From assembly GCF_001424835.1 (NCBI RefSeq), contig NZ_LMCQ01000024.1, positions 295,677 through 359,676 on the forward strand: a DNA stretch of 64,000 nt, read 5' to 3'. The stretch comes from Variovorax sp. Root318D1 (GTDB lineage Bacteria; Pseudomonadota; Gammaproteobacteria; Burkholderiales; Burkholderiaceae_C). The translations under genes and the position numbers were made by a program. The number at the start of each line of letters is the position of its first letter. The stretch's first letter is position 1. Below are positions 6,991 through 16,057 of this stretch, one piece after another. The notes under the pieces were generated by a model. That model was not told the origin of the DNA, ran no database searches, and saw nothing but the letters and a program-made list of their open reading frames with translations.

Positions 6991-9900
6991 GGTGCGTTCT
7001 TCAAGTCTTGATAGTTATTGATCTGCCGCCAGCTCAGGCGGCCAGCGACGATCGTCTTGGTCGTCTTGTCGCCCGAGCCGGTGGCGGTGTCGATGCCGCC
7101 GGAGCCTTGCTTCACCACCTGGCTCGTGATGGTCCGGGTGCGACGGCCGGTGCTGTTGCTGACGGTTTCGACTGAGTTCGCAAGCTCGATCACCAGCGGC
7201 TGGCCAAGAATGCCCACGGTGGACACTCGGAAATCCCCGTCACCGGAGTCGACGTCCAGGCGATATTCGTTGCCGCTGCCACCGCTCACGCCGCAGCTAT
7301 TGGCGCCGCTGGTTGAGCCAGGTATGAGGCTGCCGAAAATCAGGGTTTCGCCATTCAGCAGCGCGTTGCTGATCTGCTTCTCGCCGCTGGTCGAATAGTC
7401 GAAGTACCAGCCGGAGCGCTGGGTTGCGTCGACGTCGGACATCGCGCGGCCCCACACAAAAGGTGCAATCGCCACGGTCCTCGCAGTTGCATCGACAGTC
7501 CCTGGCTGCAGTCGGCCGCGCCCGCTGATCACGCTCGCTCCGGCAGGGCTGGCGTCCGGCGTCGTCGAGCCGTTGTCGTGCACTGCGTAGAAGGAGTTCT
7601 GGAGGGTCGATGAGCGGTCGTCGGCTTCCAGGTACTTGCCGGTTCCAAATGCCACATAGGTGCTGTTGCCGCGCTGGCCGGCAATCAGGGCTGGTGCCAT
7701 GGAAATCGGCTGAACCTTGTCGGCGCTGGTCTTGGCAATGAAAAGTGGATAGGGAACGGGGTTTTCGGCTGTGCCCTTGTTGAAGGCCGAAAGCTTGCCG
7801 ATGTTCCAGTTGGAGGTACCAAACGCGCGGAAGTCGAGCTTCCACACATTGCCGTGCAGATCGCCGGCAAACACTTGGGTGACTTCGCGCTGCGGGCCCG
7901 GAACGGCAGAGAAATTGATCAGGCCGGGCGCCACGGTCTGCGCCAGCGTCGCGTCGACGGGCAGCGACACCTTGTAATAGTTGGACCCGAGCGTCCAGGC
8001 CGTGCCTGCGGGCTTGGCCAGGTCGAGCAGGAACAGGGCAGGGCGCCCGGTCGAGCTGAACAAGCCGGCGCTGTCTCGCACGTAGTTGTTGACGCCACTG
8101 GCAACCAAGGCAAACCACTTGTAGGTGGCCGTTGCGCCGGCCGCGCTGGTGCGCATTTTCAGGATCTGAGGCTTGCCCACGACAAAGCCCAGGTCGGCGT
8201 CGTCTGCGTTGGTGAACTCCCACATCACCTTCGATGCGTCGAACGCGGCCGGATCGGTCACGTCGAGCGCAAAGACGCCGCGCCCGCCTGCACCGGTGCC
8301 CGAAACGAGCACCGTTCTCCAGTCTGCCTTGGTGCCGGCCGTACCCACTTCGGCTTCAGCCACTGCCGGCGAGGCATCGACGTAGCTCTGGTGGTCCGAC
8401 ACATACGTGGTGGAAGTGAGCGCCGACAGCTTTGGCCCCAGCCAACTCGGGATGTAGCCAAACAGTTCGTCGCCGGTCCCGGCGTTGAAGGCATGCAGCA
8501 TGCCGTCGTTGGCACCTACGAACACGGCGGGCGTGCGGTTCAGGTTGTCCGTACGAAAGCCTGTGTAGCTCGCCGAACTGATGGTCGTGGGTGGCGCGCC
8601 GGAATACGCAACCCCGGAGTTGATGATGTCGCCAAGAAGCTTGTTGTTGCGACGACGGAAGGTGGTGCCGTCGTTGGCAGTACTGCCGCGCAAATAGTTC
8701 AAGCGGTTTTCGCCTTGTGTGTCGGCCGCGGCGGCAGGTGACGGCTTGTTGAGATGGGCTTTCAGGACATCCGATATGGCCGCCCAGGTAAATGCCGTGG
8801 CGGTAGGGGACGACGTTGCGCCGGAGTTGCCCACCACGATGTTCCGCGACGTTGCCGGGGCGGTGAGCGCCGCAAGGCGGTCGCTCGCGCTCCAGGCGGC
8901 CGTCGAACTGATCGAGACGTTGTTGTTCCTGTCCACGCTGATGTTGAACGCCTGCAGGTCCCCGGACCAGTTGGAAGTATCGAAAGAACCTTGGTAGATC
9001 TGGTTGCCCGCGGTGAGCTTTTGCGACGCTATGGCGCTGCCGGCAATGCTTCGCGCGGTGGTCGATGCCCGGCTGAAGATGCTGTCGAAGGCACTCAGTA
9101 CGCCGCGCGCGCTGCTTTGCAGGTAGTAAGTTCCGGCCTCGCCAGGGTTCTCCGGGTCTTGCCACACGTCGTTGTCGGCAGTTCCGTCTTCCTTCAGGAA
9201 GGGGTTGCCGTAGGTGTTGAATGGCTTGCTGCCGAGGTTGCCGCTGTCTGACTCGAAGCCGCCGTATTTGGCGGCCGTGAAGAACTGGTTGCGGGTGCGC
9301 CGGGTGGCGACATTGTTCTGGTCGCCATACTCGTTGACGTCGAAGATGAACGTCTTGACGCGCAGGCCCGGGCGTTGTTTGGCAGTCTCGCCGGTCCAAC
9401 CGGTGCCCCGAATGTCGTGTGTGTGAGCCCAGTACGAGTAGCCGATGATGGCGTCTCCCTTGGGATTGGTGTTCGCCGCGTTGGGATTGCCAGTCTTACG
9501 CCCGGTGCCCGCACCGTCGACGTAGTCCCGCACCAATCCTTTTTCGAAGTTCTGGACAACCCCGGTCCACCCGCCGAGGTCGGGAATGTTGCCTGCGGCG
9601 TTGCCGGTGGGAAAGCGGCTCCCGTCATGCGTATTGACGTCGCCGATGACCACGATGTTGTTCTTCAGACAGGCGTAGTTGCCGGTGTTGGAGCGTCCGC
9701 CGCCAAAGGGGTCGAGGTTGGTCCAGTCGGTGTAGACGGGGAAGCCGTCTTTCAACGCATCGGTGATGCCGCTGATGGCGTCCGGGCTCGGCGACAAGCC
9801 TTGCATGTACCGCAAGGACTCGTAGTAAAGCTCGCTCACCGGGTCGTACTTCTTGTATTTGCCCGGAGTGCCGGTGCGGCCGAATTTGTTGAGGTAGTTC

Positions 9901-11384
9901 ACAACACCGCTGATGCCCATCGTGTTGGAGTCCGGGTTGGCCTTGAACACACCGGTGGTGGCGTCCCACTCGGCATTGGCATTGCCTCCGGACGGCGTGC
10001 TGTCCTGGCCGTTGATGTCGAAGGTCTTCGCACCCACGTATTTCATGGGCGCGCGCAGCACGCCGCCATAGCGGCCACCGTCGTAACTGGCCGTCTGTTC
10101 GAGCAAATATCCGAAGGCCGCGAGCCGCAACTGGTCGCTGTATTTCTGCACCACACCGCCTGGCTTGAAATTGCCGCTTGGGTATTTGGTACAGAAGGGG
10201 TAGTCGCGGTTGTCGAGCAGATTGCCGGCGCTGTCCTTTTGGCAAACCTGCACGCGGGCGTAGAAGAAGCCATCTCCGCCACCGGTGGTCGGAGGCGTCC
10301 ATGAGCCGGTGTAGGGTCGCGTGTAACACGCCTTGGCCGTGTTCTTGATTGGGTCGCCGAACACGCCGTTGGTGCATGCCGTACTGATGTTGACGGGAGC
10401 CACCTTCCATTTGCCAGCTGCGCCGTACCAAACCTCACTAATGCTTGTGAAACTGCAAGTCCCGCCCTCGCCGGCGCAACGTGTGGCGTCGGTCGGCAGA
10501 TCTTTTCCGTTGCCGATGGGCCCGATGGCGGGCCCCGAAGGCACGGTGCCTAGCGCGTAGCTGCTCGTGTCGCCGCAACCGCCGCCTCTCGTCGTACCAA
10601 AGTACATGCGGTTCAGGGTGTTGCCTACCCAGATGTCGTTGCTGCCCGCGGCCGAGGCCATGGCGGCCGGAACGGCGCCCCAGAACGCCTTCCCGCTCGA
10701 ACCGCCGCTGCGCAGGAGCTGTTTGGCCGGGAAGTTGGTGCTGTTCCACATGCACACGGGGTCGCCGTTCGGGATGACCGCGCGTTGAAGAATGGTCAGG
10801 TCGGTCGTGTCGATGTAGCGGTCGCCACCCGACAGGGCCAGCCGAAGCATGTCGATGGCCGAGTTGCCGGCCCAGTTCAGGAAGTTGCCGCTGAATGCAT
10901 TGGGATATGCGTCTGCGCAAGTGCGGCTGGTGGCCGGCCCCACACGATCGAAGCGCTTGTAGTCGGCAGCCGTGAAGCCGGTTGCGGGCGTCTCGGTGGG
11001 GGCGTTGTTGTAGGAGTAGCAAGCCTCCGCGTCGTAGTAGCCAAGGTACTCGGTCGTATTGCTGTAGGTGTTGTCGTCGGCGCCGCCCGGCGTGTATTGC
11101 GCACCCACGGTCGGGTACTCGACAGACAGTGCGAGCGCAAGCGTCGGCTTGTCACCGGACGTGGTGGCGTAGAGAGGGTCGCTCGAAAGGCTGATGGCCT
11201 TGAACGCCGGCGCAGAGGTCTGGCTGTTGACCACGAAAGATATCGCGAGTGCCGCAAGGGGCAGGGCGAACCACGCGACCGAGCGCTGGCGGGCCGACCA
11301 CAGCCGCGGACGGGTTGCGAGCTCCCATGTGCGCGCAACTTGCGAAGCGAACGTGCGGCGAGGAGATTCTTGGTGTTTGTTCAT
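6987..11384 (-). CDS. pilY1: PilY1-type pilus tip adhesin and assembly factor
   Basis: Large exported protein of 1465 residues. The N-terminal hydrophobic segment (about residues 36-52) would direct export, followed by DKPTLALALSVEYP, as in PilY1 proteins. The C-terminal third (from about residue 950) is the PilY1 beta-propeller: VFVGANDGMLHAFNAG, then GYIPSW, GTGAGGRGVFALDV, and FAGDLHGNVWKLDF. PilY1 sits at the pilus tip, promotes extension and acts in adhesion or surface sensing. I chose ATG 11384 over an upstream in-frame start at 11450 because TGAGG lies just upstream and it falls 13 bases after the pilX stop. The middle region is the usual variable adhesin part. Confidence 0.92.
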   Translation of the reverse strand: MNKHQESPRRTFASQVARTWELATRPRLWSARQRSVAWFALPLAALAISFVVNSQTSAPAFKAISLSSDPLYATTSGDKPTLALALSVEYPTVGAQYTPGGADDNTYSNTTEYLGYYDAEACYSYNNAPTETPATGFTAADYKRFDRVGPATSRTCADAYPNAFSGNFLNWAGNSAIDMLRLALSGGDRYIDTTDLTILQRAVIPNGDPVCMWNSTNFPAKQLLRSGGSSGKAFWGAVPAAMASAAGSNDIWVGNTLNRMYFGTTRGGGCGDTSSYALGTVPSGPAIGPIGNGKDLPTDATRCAGEGGTCSFTSISEVWYGAAGKWKVAPVNISTACTNGVFGDPIKNTAKACYTRPYTGSWTPPTTGGGDGFFYARVQVCQKDSAGNLLDNRDYPFCTKYPSGNFKPGGVVQKYSDQLRLAAFGYLLEQTASYDGGRYGGVLRAPMKYVGAKTFDINGQDSTPSGGNANAEWDATTGVFKANPDSNTMGISGVVNYLNKFGRTGTPGKYKKYDPVSELYYESLRYMQGLSPSPDAISGITDALKDGFPVYTDWTNLDPFGGGRSNTGNYACLKNNIVVIGDVNTHDGSRFPTGNAAGNIPDLGGWTGVVQNFEKGLVRDYVDGAGTGRKTGNPNAANTNPKGDAIIGYSYWAHTHDIRGTGWTGETAKQRPGLRVKTFIFDVNEYGDQNNVATRRTRNQFFTAAKYGGFESDSGNLGSKPFNTYGNPFLKEDGTADNDVWQDPENPGEAGTYYLQSSARGVLSAFDSIFSRASTTARSIAGSAIASQKLTAGNQIYQGSFDTSNWSGDLQAFNISVDRNNNVSISSTAAWSASDRLAALTAPATSRNIVVGNSGATSSPTATAFTWAAISDVLKAHLNKPSPAAAADTQGENRLNYLRGSTANDGTTFRRRNNKLLGDIINSGVAYSGAPPTTISSASYTGFRTDNLNRTPAVFVGANDGMLHAFNAGTGDELFGYIPSWLGPKLSALTSTTYVSDHQSYVDASPAVAEAEVGTAGTKADWRTVLVSGTGAGGRGVFALDVTDPAAFDASKVMWEFTNADDADLGFVVGKPQILKMRTSAAGATATYKWFALVASGVNNYVRDSAGLFSSTGRPALFLLDLAKPAGTAWTLGSNYYKVSLPVDATLAQTVAPGLINFSAVPGPQREVTQVFAGDLHGNVWKLDFRAFGTSNWNIGKLSAFNKGTAENPVPYPLFIAKTSADKVQPISMAPALIAGQRGNSTYVAFGTGKYLEADDRSSTLQNSFYAVHDNGSTTPDASPAGASVISGRGRLQPGTVDATARTVAIAPFVWGRAMSDVDATQRSGWYFDYSTSGEKQISNALLNGETLIFGSLIPGSTSGANSCGVSGGSGNEYRLDVDSGDGDFRVSTVGILGQPLVIELANSVETVSNSTGRRTRTITSQVVKQGSGGIDTATGSGDKTTKTIVAGRLSWRQINNYQDLKNAP

Positions 11385-11397
11385 GTGCACTGCCGCC

Positions 11398-12021
11398 TCA
11401 ATCGCGGTAAAGGATTTGCGCAACGGCCTGGATGTCGTCACGCGGACCAAAGCCCATTGCCGTCACCCGGTAGACGTAGGTGGGCGGTTTGTCGAAAGTC
11501 TTGTCGCGGTTCAGCGGATCGGAGATCGGCTCGACGATGTAGCGCGGCACCTTGGCAGGTTGAACACCCGTTTGGCCTGCGGCAAAGGTGCGGCCGGTGA
11601 ACAGGCCGAACGGGACGGTTTTTGCGCCGGTCGCGTCGCTGGTGAAGTCCACCACCAGCCAGGCCGGCTTGCCGCTTTCCACCAGCGCGCACAGGCCCTT
11701 GCTGTTGTCGGAGGAGCCGCATCCGGCAACGAAGTCGTTGGTGTTGTGCATGTCGGTGAAGAGCACCTTGCGGCTGGCCGTACCTGGACCGTGGATGTCG
11801 AACTCCGCATCCATGAGGGCCGCTTCGGCCGCTTGCCACGCGAGCTGCATGTCGCGGTCGTTTCGCGAACCCCGCTCGGCCATCATGGCAATCTGTGCGC
11901 CACCGACGCCCAGGATCGAGACGATGATCAGGATCAGCATCACGACGATGAGCGATGCGCCGCGCTCCTGTCCGCGCAATGCGAAAGGAGAGGTCGAGTA
12001 GCTGTGGGCGGGATGTGTCAT
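11398..12021 (-). CDS. pilX: Minor pilin PilX
   Basis: 207-residue PilX-family protein. The N-terminus has ERGASLIVVMLILIIVSILGVGGAQ followed by LAWQAAEAALMDAE, the typical PilX pattern: a hydrophobic helix without the mature Glu5 of other pilins and an AAEAAL signature. The start is ATG 12021, which overlaps the pilW stop (ATGA). The frame extends upstream of this point inside pilW, but that part does not resemble pilins. It lies between pilW and pilY1, its conserved position in Pseudomonas and Burkholderiales. Confidence 0.85.
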   Translation of the reverse strand: MTHPAHSYSTSPFALRGQERGASLIVVMLILIIVSILGVGGAQIAMMAERGSRNDRDMQLAWQAAEAALMDAEFDIHGPGTASRKVLFTDMHNTNDFVAGCGSSDNSKGLCALVESGKPAWLVVDFTSDATGAKTVPFGLFTGRTFAAGQTGVQPAKVPRYIVEPISDPLNRDKTFDKPPTYVYRVTAMGFGPRDDIQAVAQILYRD

Positions 12022-13049
12022 AGGCCCTGGTCGTTGCGCAGGTGGATGGTGAAAGAGACGGTCTGGCGCAGCCGCCCGTCCGGCGTGGGTTGGAACGAGG
12101 TGCCCATGTCGTTCGAGTTGGCAAATGCAGTCCCCGCTTCGCCCGTCGCAGAGCCCTTGGCTGCGCCAAAGGGCCAGAAGGTTTGCGCAGCCATGTCCTG
12201 GCTGGACCCAGGCGCACTGCGAAGCACCATGCCAATGCGGATGCTCCGCACGCGGCGCCAATTGGCCTTGGTGTTATTGGCGGAACCAGCCACCGTCATC
12301 TGGTCGGCCCGCAGGTAGCTGTCGGGCACGTCCGGCACAGCTGTTGGCGCGGCTGGGGCGGCATTGGCCGTGACGCCGTCCACGCCGTAGAGCACCTGGA
12401 AATTTTCCACGCCTTGAATCACCGGCACGGTGGTCCAGGGCGCTGCGCCGGTGCTGGAATACGTGCACATCAGGGCCGGCTCTCCCTGGCTGATCGCCAC
12501 ATGGAAGATGCTGACGATGCGGCGGTCGTAGGCCTGGGCGACTTGGGACGGGTCCGCGTCCTTGGGATTCGGGACACTTGCCACAGTGTTGCCCGCGCAA
12601 TCGATCATGGTCTGATCGGCGACTGCGGCCTTCGTGCTGTCCTCCGAGTTGGAGTAGAGCTGCGAAGCCTGATAGCGCAGGATGAGGATGTCGCTTCCGT
12701 AGCCCACCACGCTGGCTGTGCGCGCGGTCGATGCAGTGGTGGGGTTGGTTGCGTCCAGCAAAGCGTTGTTGAAGCCCCCGAGGTTCGCTTCGCGCGTGGC
12801 ATCTTCCGAGGCCAGCCCGGCCGCAATGAAAACATCGCGGTAGCCCGTCTGCGCGCCGACGCGCTGGATCAGGTCGGCTGCAAAACGGCCGCTGTCGCGC
12901 AACTGCGAAGCGGCGTCCACGGTGTTGAAACCACGGCGTGCGACAGTGAGGGCGGCAACGGCAGCCAGGACGATCACCAGGCCGATAACCATTGCCACCA
13001 GCAGCTCGATCAGCGTCAAGCCACGCATGCGCTGTTGCGAGCGGCGCAT
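12018..13049 (-). CDS. pilW: Minor pilin PilW
   Basis: 343-residue minor pilin. The leader is MRRSQQRMRG followed by LTLIELLVAMVIGLVIVLAAVAAL, so residue 1 of the mature form is Leu rather than Phe, with Glu at position 5. The next part (SQLRDSGRFAADLIQRVGAQTGYRD) and the C-terminal VSFTIHLRN are typical of PilW. The start ATG shares a base with the pilV stop (TGATG), so the two are coupled. A longer frame runs upstream through pilV but has no pilin features. Confidence 0.87.
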   Translation of the reverse strand: MRRSQQRMRGLTLIELLVAMVIGLVIVLAAVAALTVARRGFNTVDAASQLRDSGRFAADLIQRVGAQTGYRDVFIAAGLASEDATREANLGGFNNALLDATNPTTASTARTASVVGYGSDILILRYQASQLYSNSEDSTKAAVADQTMIDCAGNTVASVPNPKDADPSQVAQAYDRRIVSIFHVAISQGEPALMCTYSSTGAAPWTTVPVIQGVENFQVLYGVDGVTANAAPAAPTAVPDVPDSYLRADQMTVAGSANNTKANWRRVRSIRIGMVLRSAPGSSQDMAAQTFWPFGAAKGSATGEAGTAFANSNDMGTSFQPTPDGRLRQTVSFTIHLRNDQGL

Positions 13050-13633
13050 CACAGCGTGCTCCCAGCGGTCACGGGCAGCACTACGGAAGGCGCGCTGGCC
13101 TGGTCGAGGGCTGTGTCGCCTCGGCGCGTGCTCGCGCGCGTCCAGCCGATCTTGACCACCACGACGTCGGTCGTTGCACCGCTGGTGCAGGTCCATGTCG
13201 GAAGGCCTGTCGTCCCATAGGGGGCCGAGTCGTGGCAGATGCTGACGCGGGCGCCAGGAAGCTCGGCATCGACACGGGCCAGCCATTCCGTCAATTCCGC
13301 CTGAGCCGTGGCTTCTGCGGTCGCGCAAGTCGACCCCACCGTCAAGCAGTAGCTCGGCGTTTCCGGAGCCAGCGGACTCGAAAATTCGCCGATGTACGGA
13401 TTGCCGGTGCCAAGAAGCGCGATCGCCTTGTTGCCCCGCATCATTTCGGCAAATTCGCGCGCAAGAACCGTCGCGGCGGATTGCAGCCGGGCGTCGCGGT
13501 TTGCTTGGAGCGAGGCCGCCTGCAGGCCTACCATTCCAAGCAAACCGAAGGACAACACCACGATGGCGATCAGCACTTCGATGAGGCTGAAGCCGGTGTG
13601 GCGCGCGCGGCGAGTAACAAGGAGCGTTTTCAT
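13049..13633 (-). CDS. pilV: Minor pilin PilV
   Basis: 194-residue minor pilin and first gene of the operon. The leader ends RHTG followed by FSLIEVLIAIVVLSFGLLGMVGLQAASLQANRDARLQSAA, which matches PilV. I chose ATG 13633 over a TTG at 13651. No FimU precedes it; FimT is instead at the far end of the operon. The upstream 127 bases are shared with the divergent oligosaccharyltransferase gene and must contain promoters for both. I could not identify one with confidence. Confidence 0.87.
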   Translation of the reverse strand: MKTLLVTRRARHTGFSLIEVLIAIVVLSFGLLGMVGLQAASLQANRDARLQSAATVLAREFAEMMRGNKAIALLGTGNPYIGEFSSPLAPETPSYCLTVGSTCATAEATAQAELTEWLARVDAELPGARVSICHDSAPYGTTGLPTWTCTSGATTDVVVVKIGWTRASTRRGDTALDQASAPSVVLPVTAGSTL

Positions 13634-13760
13634 CGGCACAATACTTTGCAAACGTGTCTAAATGTGACCGTTGGATGGTAAGTTTTGCTTGGCCATCCGG
13701 GCCTACCGCTCGTCTCTCACCCGCAGCCATTCGTCGGCCCGCGGTCGGCACAATCGACGC

Positions 13761-15503
13761 ATGACGTCCCGTACAGCGCCCCTCGAGGCGGCCGTCCTTC
13801 CATCGAAAACCATTGGCGCGGTGCGCGCCGGGCTGGTGGCGTTCCCTTTCCTCTGTCCGCTCGTTGCAGGCCCCTCGGTCCAGGCCTGGCAGCTGTTCGC
13901 CACCTGGGTGTGCGTTGCGGCGCTGCTTCTGGCCATCCCACCGGGCGCGCCGGCACGGGTGGTCTGGGCTTGGCTGGCGGCGGGAATGGCGGCGATCGTG
14001 CTTTCTTCTTTCTTCTCGGCCTCGCACGCCGCAGCCGCTGCTTCGTGGCTGCCGGCCGTGGTGGTGCTGGGCGCGATGGGGGCTGCGGCGTGCGTGGGAG
14101 CCGGCATGGCACGCGGCGGGCCTTCGGCTTCGGCGGCGCTGGGTGTGGGCATCCTGGTGGCCGGGCTGGTCAGTGCGGTGCTGGGCCTGCTCCAGTACTA
14201 CGGGCTGGCCGAGCCGCTGGTGCCTTGGACCACCACGCCGGCGCTGGGGCAGGCCTACGGAAACTTGCGCCAGCGCAACCAGTTCGCCACGCTGATCAGC
14301 ATGGCGCTGGTGGCGGCGCTATGGATTCACGCCACGCAGCCGTCGGTGCGCGTGCGGCGCTGGCTGGTGGCGGCGGCCTTGCTGTTGCTGGTGGCCGCGG
14401 CGGCGTCCACCTCGCGCACGGGCTTGCTTCAGTTGCTGTCTATCGTGGGCGTGTCTGCATTGATTGCGTGGCGCGAGCGCCGCGGCGTGGCCGAAAGCGC
14501 GCCGGGCGATGTTCGCTTCAGCCTGCCGCCGCCGTGGCTGCTGCTGGCGATGATTCCCATCTATTTCGCGATCGCGTGGTTGCTGCCGCAACTTGCGGCG
14601 GGCGAGGTCGAAGGCATGATGCGGCGCCTGCAGGAGGGCGCACCGGGCGACCACACGCGGCTCATCCTGTGGCGCAACGTGCTGACGCTGATTGCGCAGC
14701 ACCCGCTCGCGGGGTGGGGCTGGGGCGAGCTGAGCTTCGCGCACTACAGCACGCTGTACGACGGGCCGCGGTTTCCCGAGATCCTGGACAACGCGCACAA
14801 CCTGCCGCTGCACCTTGCCGTGGAACTGGGCATACCGGTGTCGGTGCTGATCTGCGGCGGTTTCGCCTGGATGGTGCTGGCCGCAAGGCCCTGGTGGGAG
14901 CGCGACCCGGCGCGGCTCATGGCGTGGGGCGTGCTGGGCGCGATCGTGCTGCACAGCCTGCTCGAATATCCGCTCTGGTATGGGCCCTTCCAGCTGGCGT
15001 TCGGGCTTTGCCTGGGAATGCTGTGGCCAGCCAGGCGCCAGGAGTCATCGTCGCTGCGTCAACGCGGCAAGGGCCGATGGGGCGAGGCGCCCATCTTGCC
15101 TCTGGCTGCTGCGGGCGTGCTGATGGGGGCGGTCGGCTATGCCACCTGGGACTACATCCGCATCAGCCAGGTCTACCTGACGCGCGATGAGCGCTTGCCG
15201 TCCTATGAAGAAAACACGCTGACCAAGGCCAAGTCATCGTGGCTTTTCGCCAGGCAAGTGGGTTTTGCGGAACTGACGCTCACGGCGGTGACCCCCGCCA
15301 ACGCGGCAGCACTGCATTCGCTGGCCGAGCGCACGCTGCATTTTTCGCCCGAGCCGCGCGTGATCGTCAAGCTGATCGAGAGCGCCGAACTGATGGGGCA
15401 GCGCCAGGAAGCCCGAGACCAGGCGGAGCGCTTCCGCATTGCCTTTCCGGAGGCCTACGAGCGCTGGCTGAACGGCCAGTCCGTCGAAGCCGACATGCCT
15501 TAG
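13761..15503 (+). CDS. PglL/Wzy-type O-oligosaccharyltransferase, probably for pilin
   Basis: Multi-pass inner membrane protein of 580 residues with about a dozen hydrophobic segments and a large periplasmic loop. It carries the Wzy_C ligase signature: GNLRQRNQFATL in one loop and RLILWRNVLTLIAQHPLAGWGWGE with DNAHNLPLHLAVELGIP in the next, as in PglL/PilO enzymes that move lipid-linked glycans to Ser/Thr of pilins. The C-terminal part (about 450-580) is soluble and periplasmic. ATG 13761 is chosen; a TTG lies at 13671. Its position beside the minor pilin operon and near pilA suggests that pilin is a substrate (inference). An O-antigen ligase role is the main alternative. Confidence 0.82.
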   Translation: MTSRTAPLEAAVLPSKTIGAVRAGLVAFPFLCPLVAGPSVQAWQLFATWVCVAALLLAIPPGAPARVVWAWLAAGMAAIVLSSFFSASHAAAAASWLPAVVVLGAMGAAACVGAGMARGGPSASAALGVGILVAGLVSAVLGLLQYYGLAEPLVPWTTTPALGQAYGNLRQRNQFATLISMALVAALWIHATQPSVRVRRWLVAAALLLLVAAAASTSRTGLLQLLSIVGVSALIAWRERRGVAESAPGDVRFSLPPPWLLLAMIPIYFAIAWLLPQLAAGEVEGMMRRLQEGAPGDHTRLILWRNVLTLIAQHPLAGWGWGELSFAHYSTLYDGPRFPEILDNAHNLPLHLAVELGIPVSVLICGGFAWMVLAARPWWERDPARLMAWGVLGAIVLHSLLEYPLWYGPFQLAFGLCLGMLWPARRQESSSLRQRGKGRWGEAPILPLAAAGVLMGAVGYATWDYIRISQVYLTRDERLPSYEENTLTKAKSSWLFARQVGFAELTLTAVTPANAAALHSLAERTLHFSPEPRVIVKLIESAELMGQRQEARDQAERFRIAFPEAYERWLNGQSVEADMP

Positions 15504-15520
15504 CCTGGCTTCGCCTTGCT

Positions 15521-16003
15521 TCAGCCCGCCACGTAGCTCCCGGACTTGCCGCCGTGCTTCTCCAGCACGTGCACGTCGGTGATCCGCATCCCGCGGTCCA
15601 CGGCCTTGCACATGTCGTAGATGGTGAGCAGGGCCACCTGAACGGCGGTCAGGGCTTCCATCTCGACGCCGGTGGGTCCCACGGTCTCGACCGTCGCGGT
15701 GCAGACCACTTGCGGCGCATTGCCTTCTTCGGCCAGCGCAAAGGCCAGTGCCACGCGCGTGAGGGCCAGCGGGTGGCACAGCGGTATGAGGTCGCTGGTT
15801 TTCTTGGCCGCCTGGATGCCCGCGATGCGGGCGATGCCGAGCACGTCGCCCTTCTTTGCGGTTCCGGATTCGATCAGGGCCAGCGTCGCAGGCTGCATCT
15901 CGATGCGGCCGGTGGCCACGGCCACGCGGTGGGTGGCGGGCTTGGCCGCAACGTCGACCATGTGGGCCTGGCCCTGCGCGTCAAAATGGGTGAGGGAACT
16001 CAT
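15521..16003 (-). CDS. moaC: Cyclic pyranopterin monophosphate synthase MoaC
   Basis: Second enzyme of molybdenum cofactor synthesis; with MoaA it converts GTP to cyclic pyranopterin monophosphate. The 160-residue protein is of normal length. Motifs: MVDVAAKPATHRVAVA, AAKKTSDLIPLCHPL, PTGVEMEALTAVQVALLTIYDMCKA and LEKHGGKSG at the C-terminus; these include the conserved Lys, His and Asp of the active site. ATG 16003 starts directly before the family N-terminus (LTHFDAQGQAHMVDV). The stop faces the oligosaccharyltransferase stop with 17 bases between. No other molybdenum cofactor gene is in the window. Confidence 0.96.
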   Translation of the reverse strand: MSSLTHFDAQGQAHMVDVAAKPATHRVAVATGRIEMQPATLALIESGTAKKGDVLGIARIAGIQAAKKTSDLIPLCHPLALTRVALAFALAEEGNAPQVVCTATVETVGPTGVEMEALTAVQVALLTIYDMCKAVDRGMRITDVHVLEKHGGKSGSYVAG

Positions 16004-16057
16004 GTGTGAACGATCGGTGTGTGGATGCATCATACGAGCCCGAGCCATGGACGAGGA

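Noticed and set aside
13632..13653. Sigma-54-like TCGGCAC...TTTGCA ahead of the oligosaccharyltransferase gene
   Set aside because: The GG and GC are separated by 11 bases, not the required ten, so it is unlikely to be a functional -24/-12 promoter.
12018..14027. 669-codon frame that would fuse PilW to upstream sequence
   Set aside because: The prepilin leader starts at 13049. The upstream part is antisense or out of frame relative to pilV and unlike any pilin.
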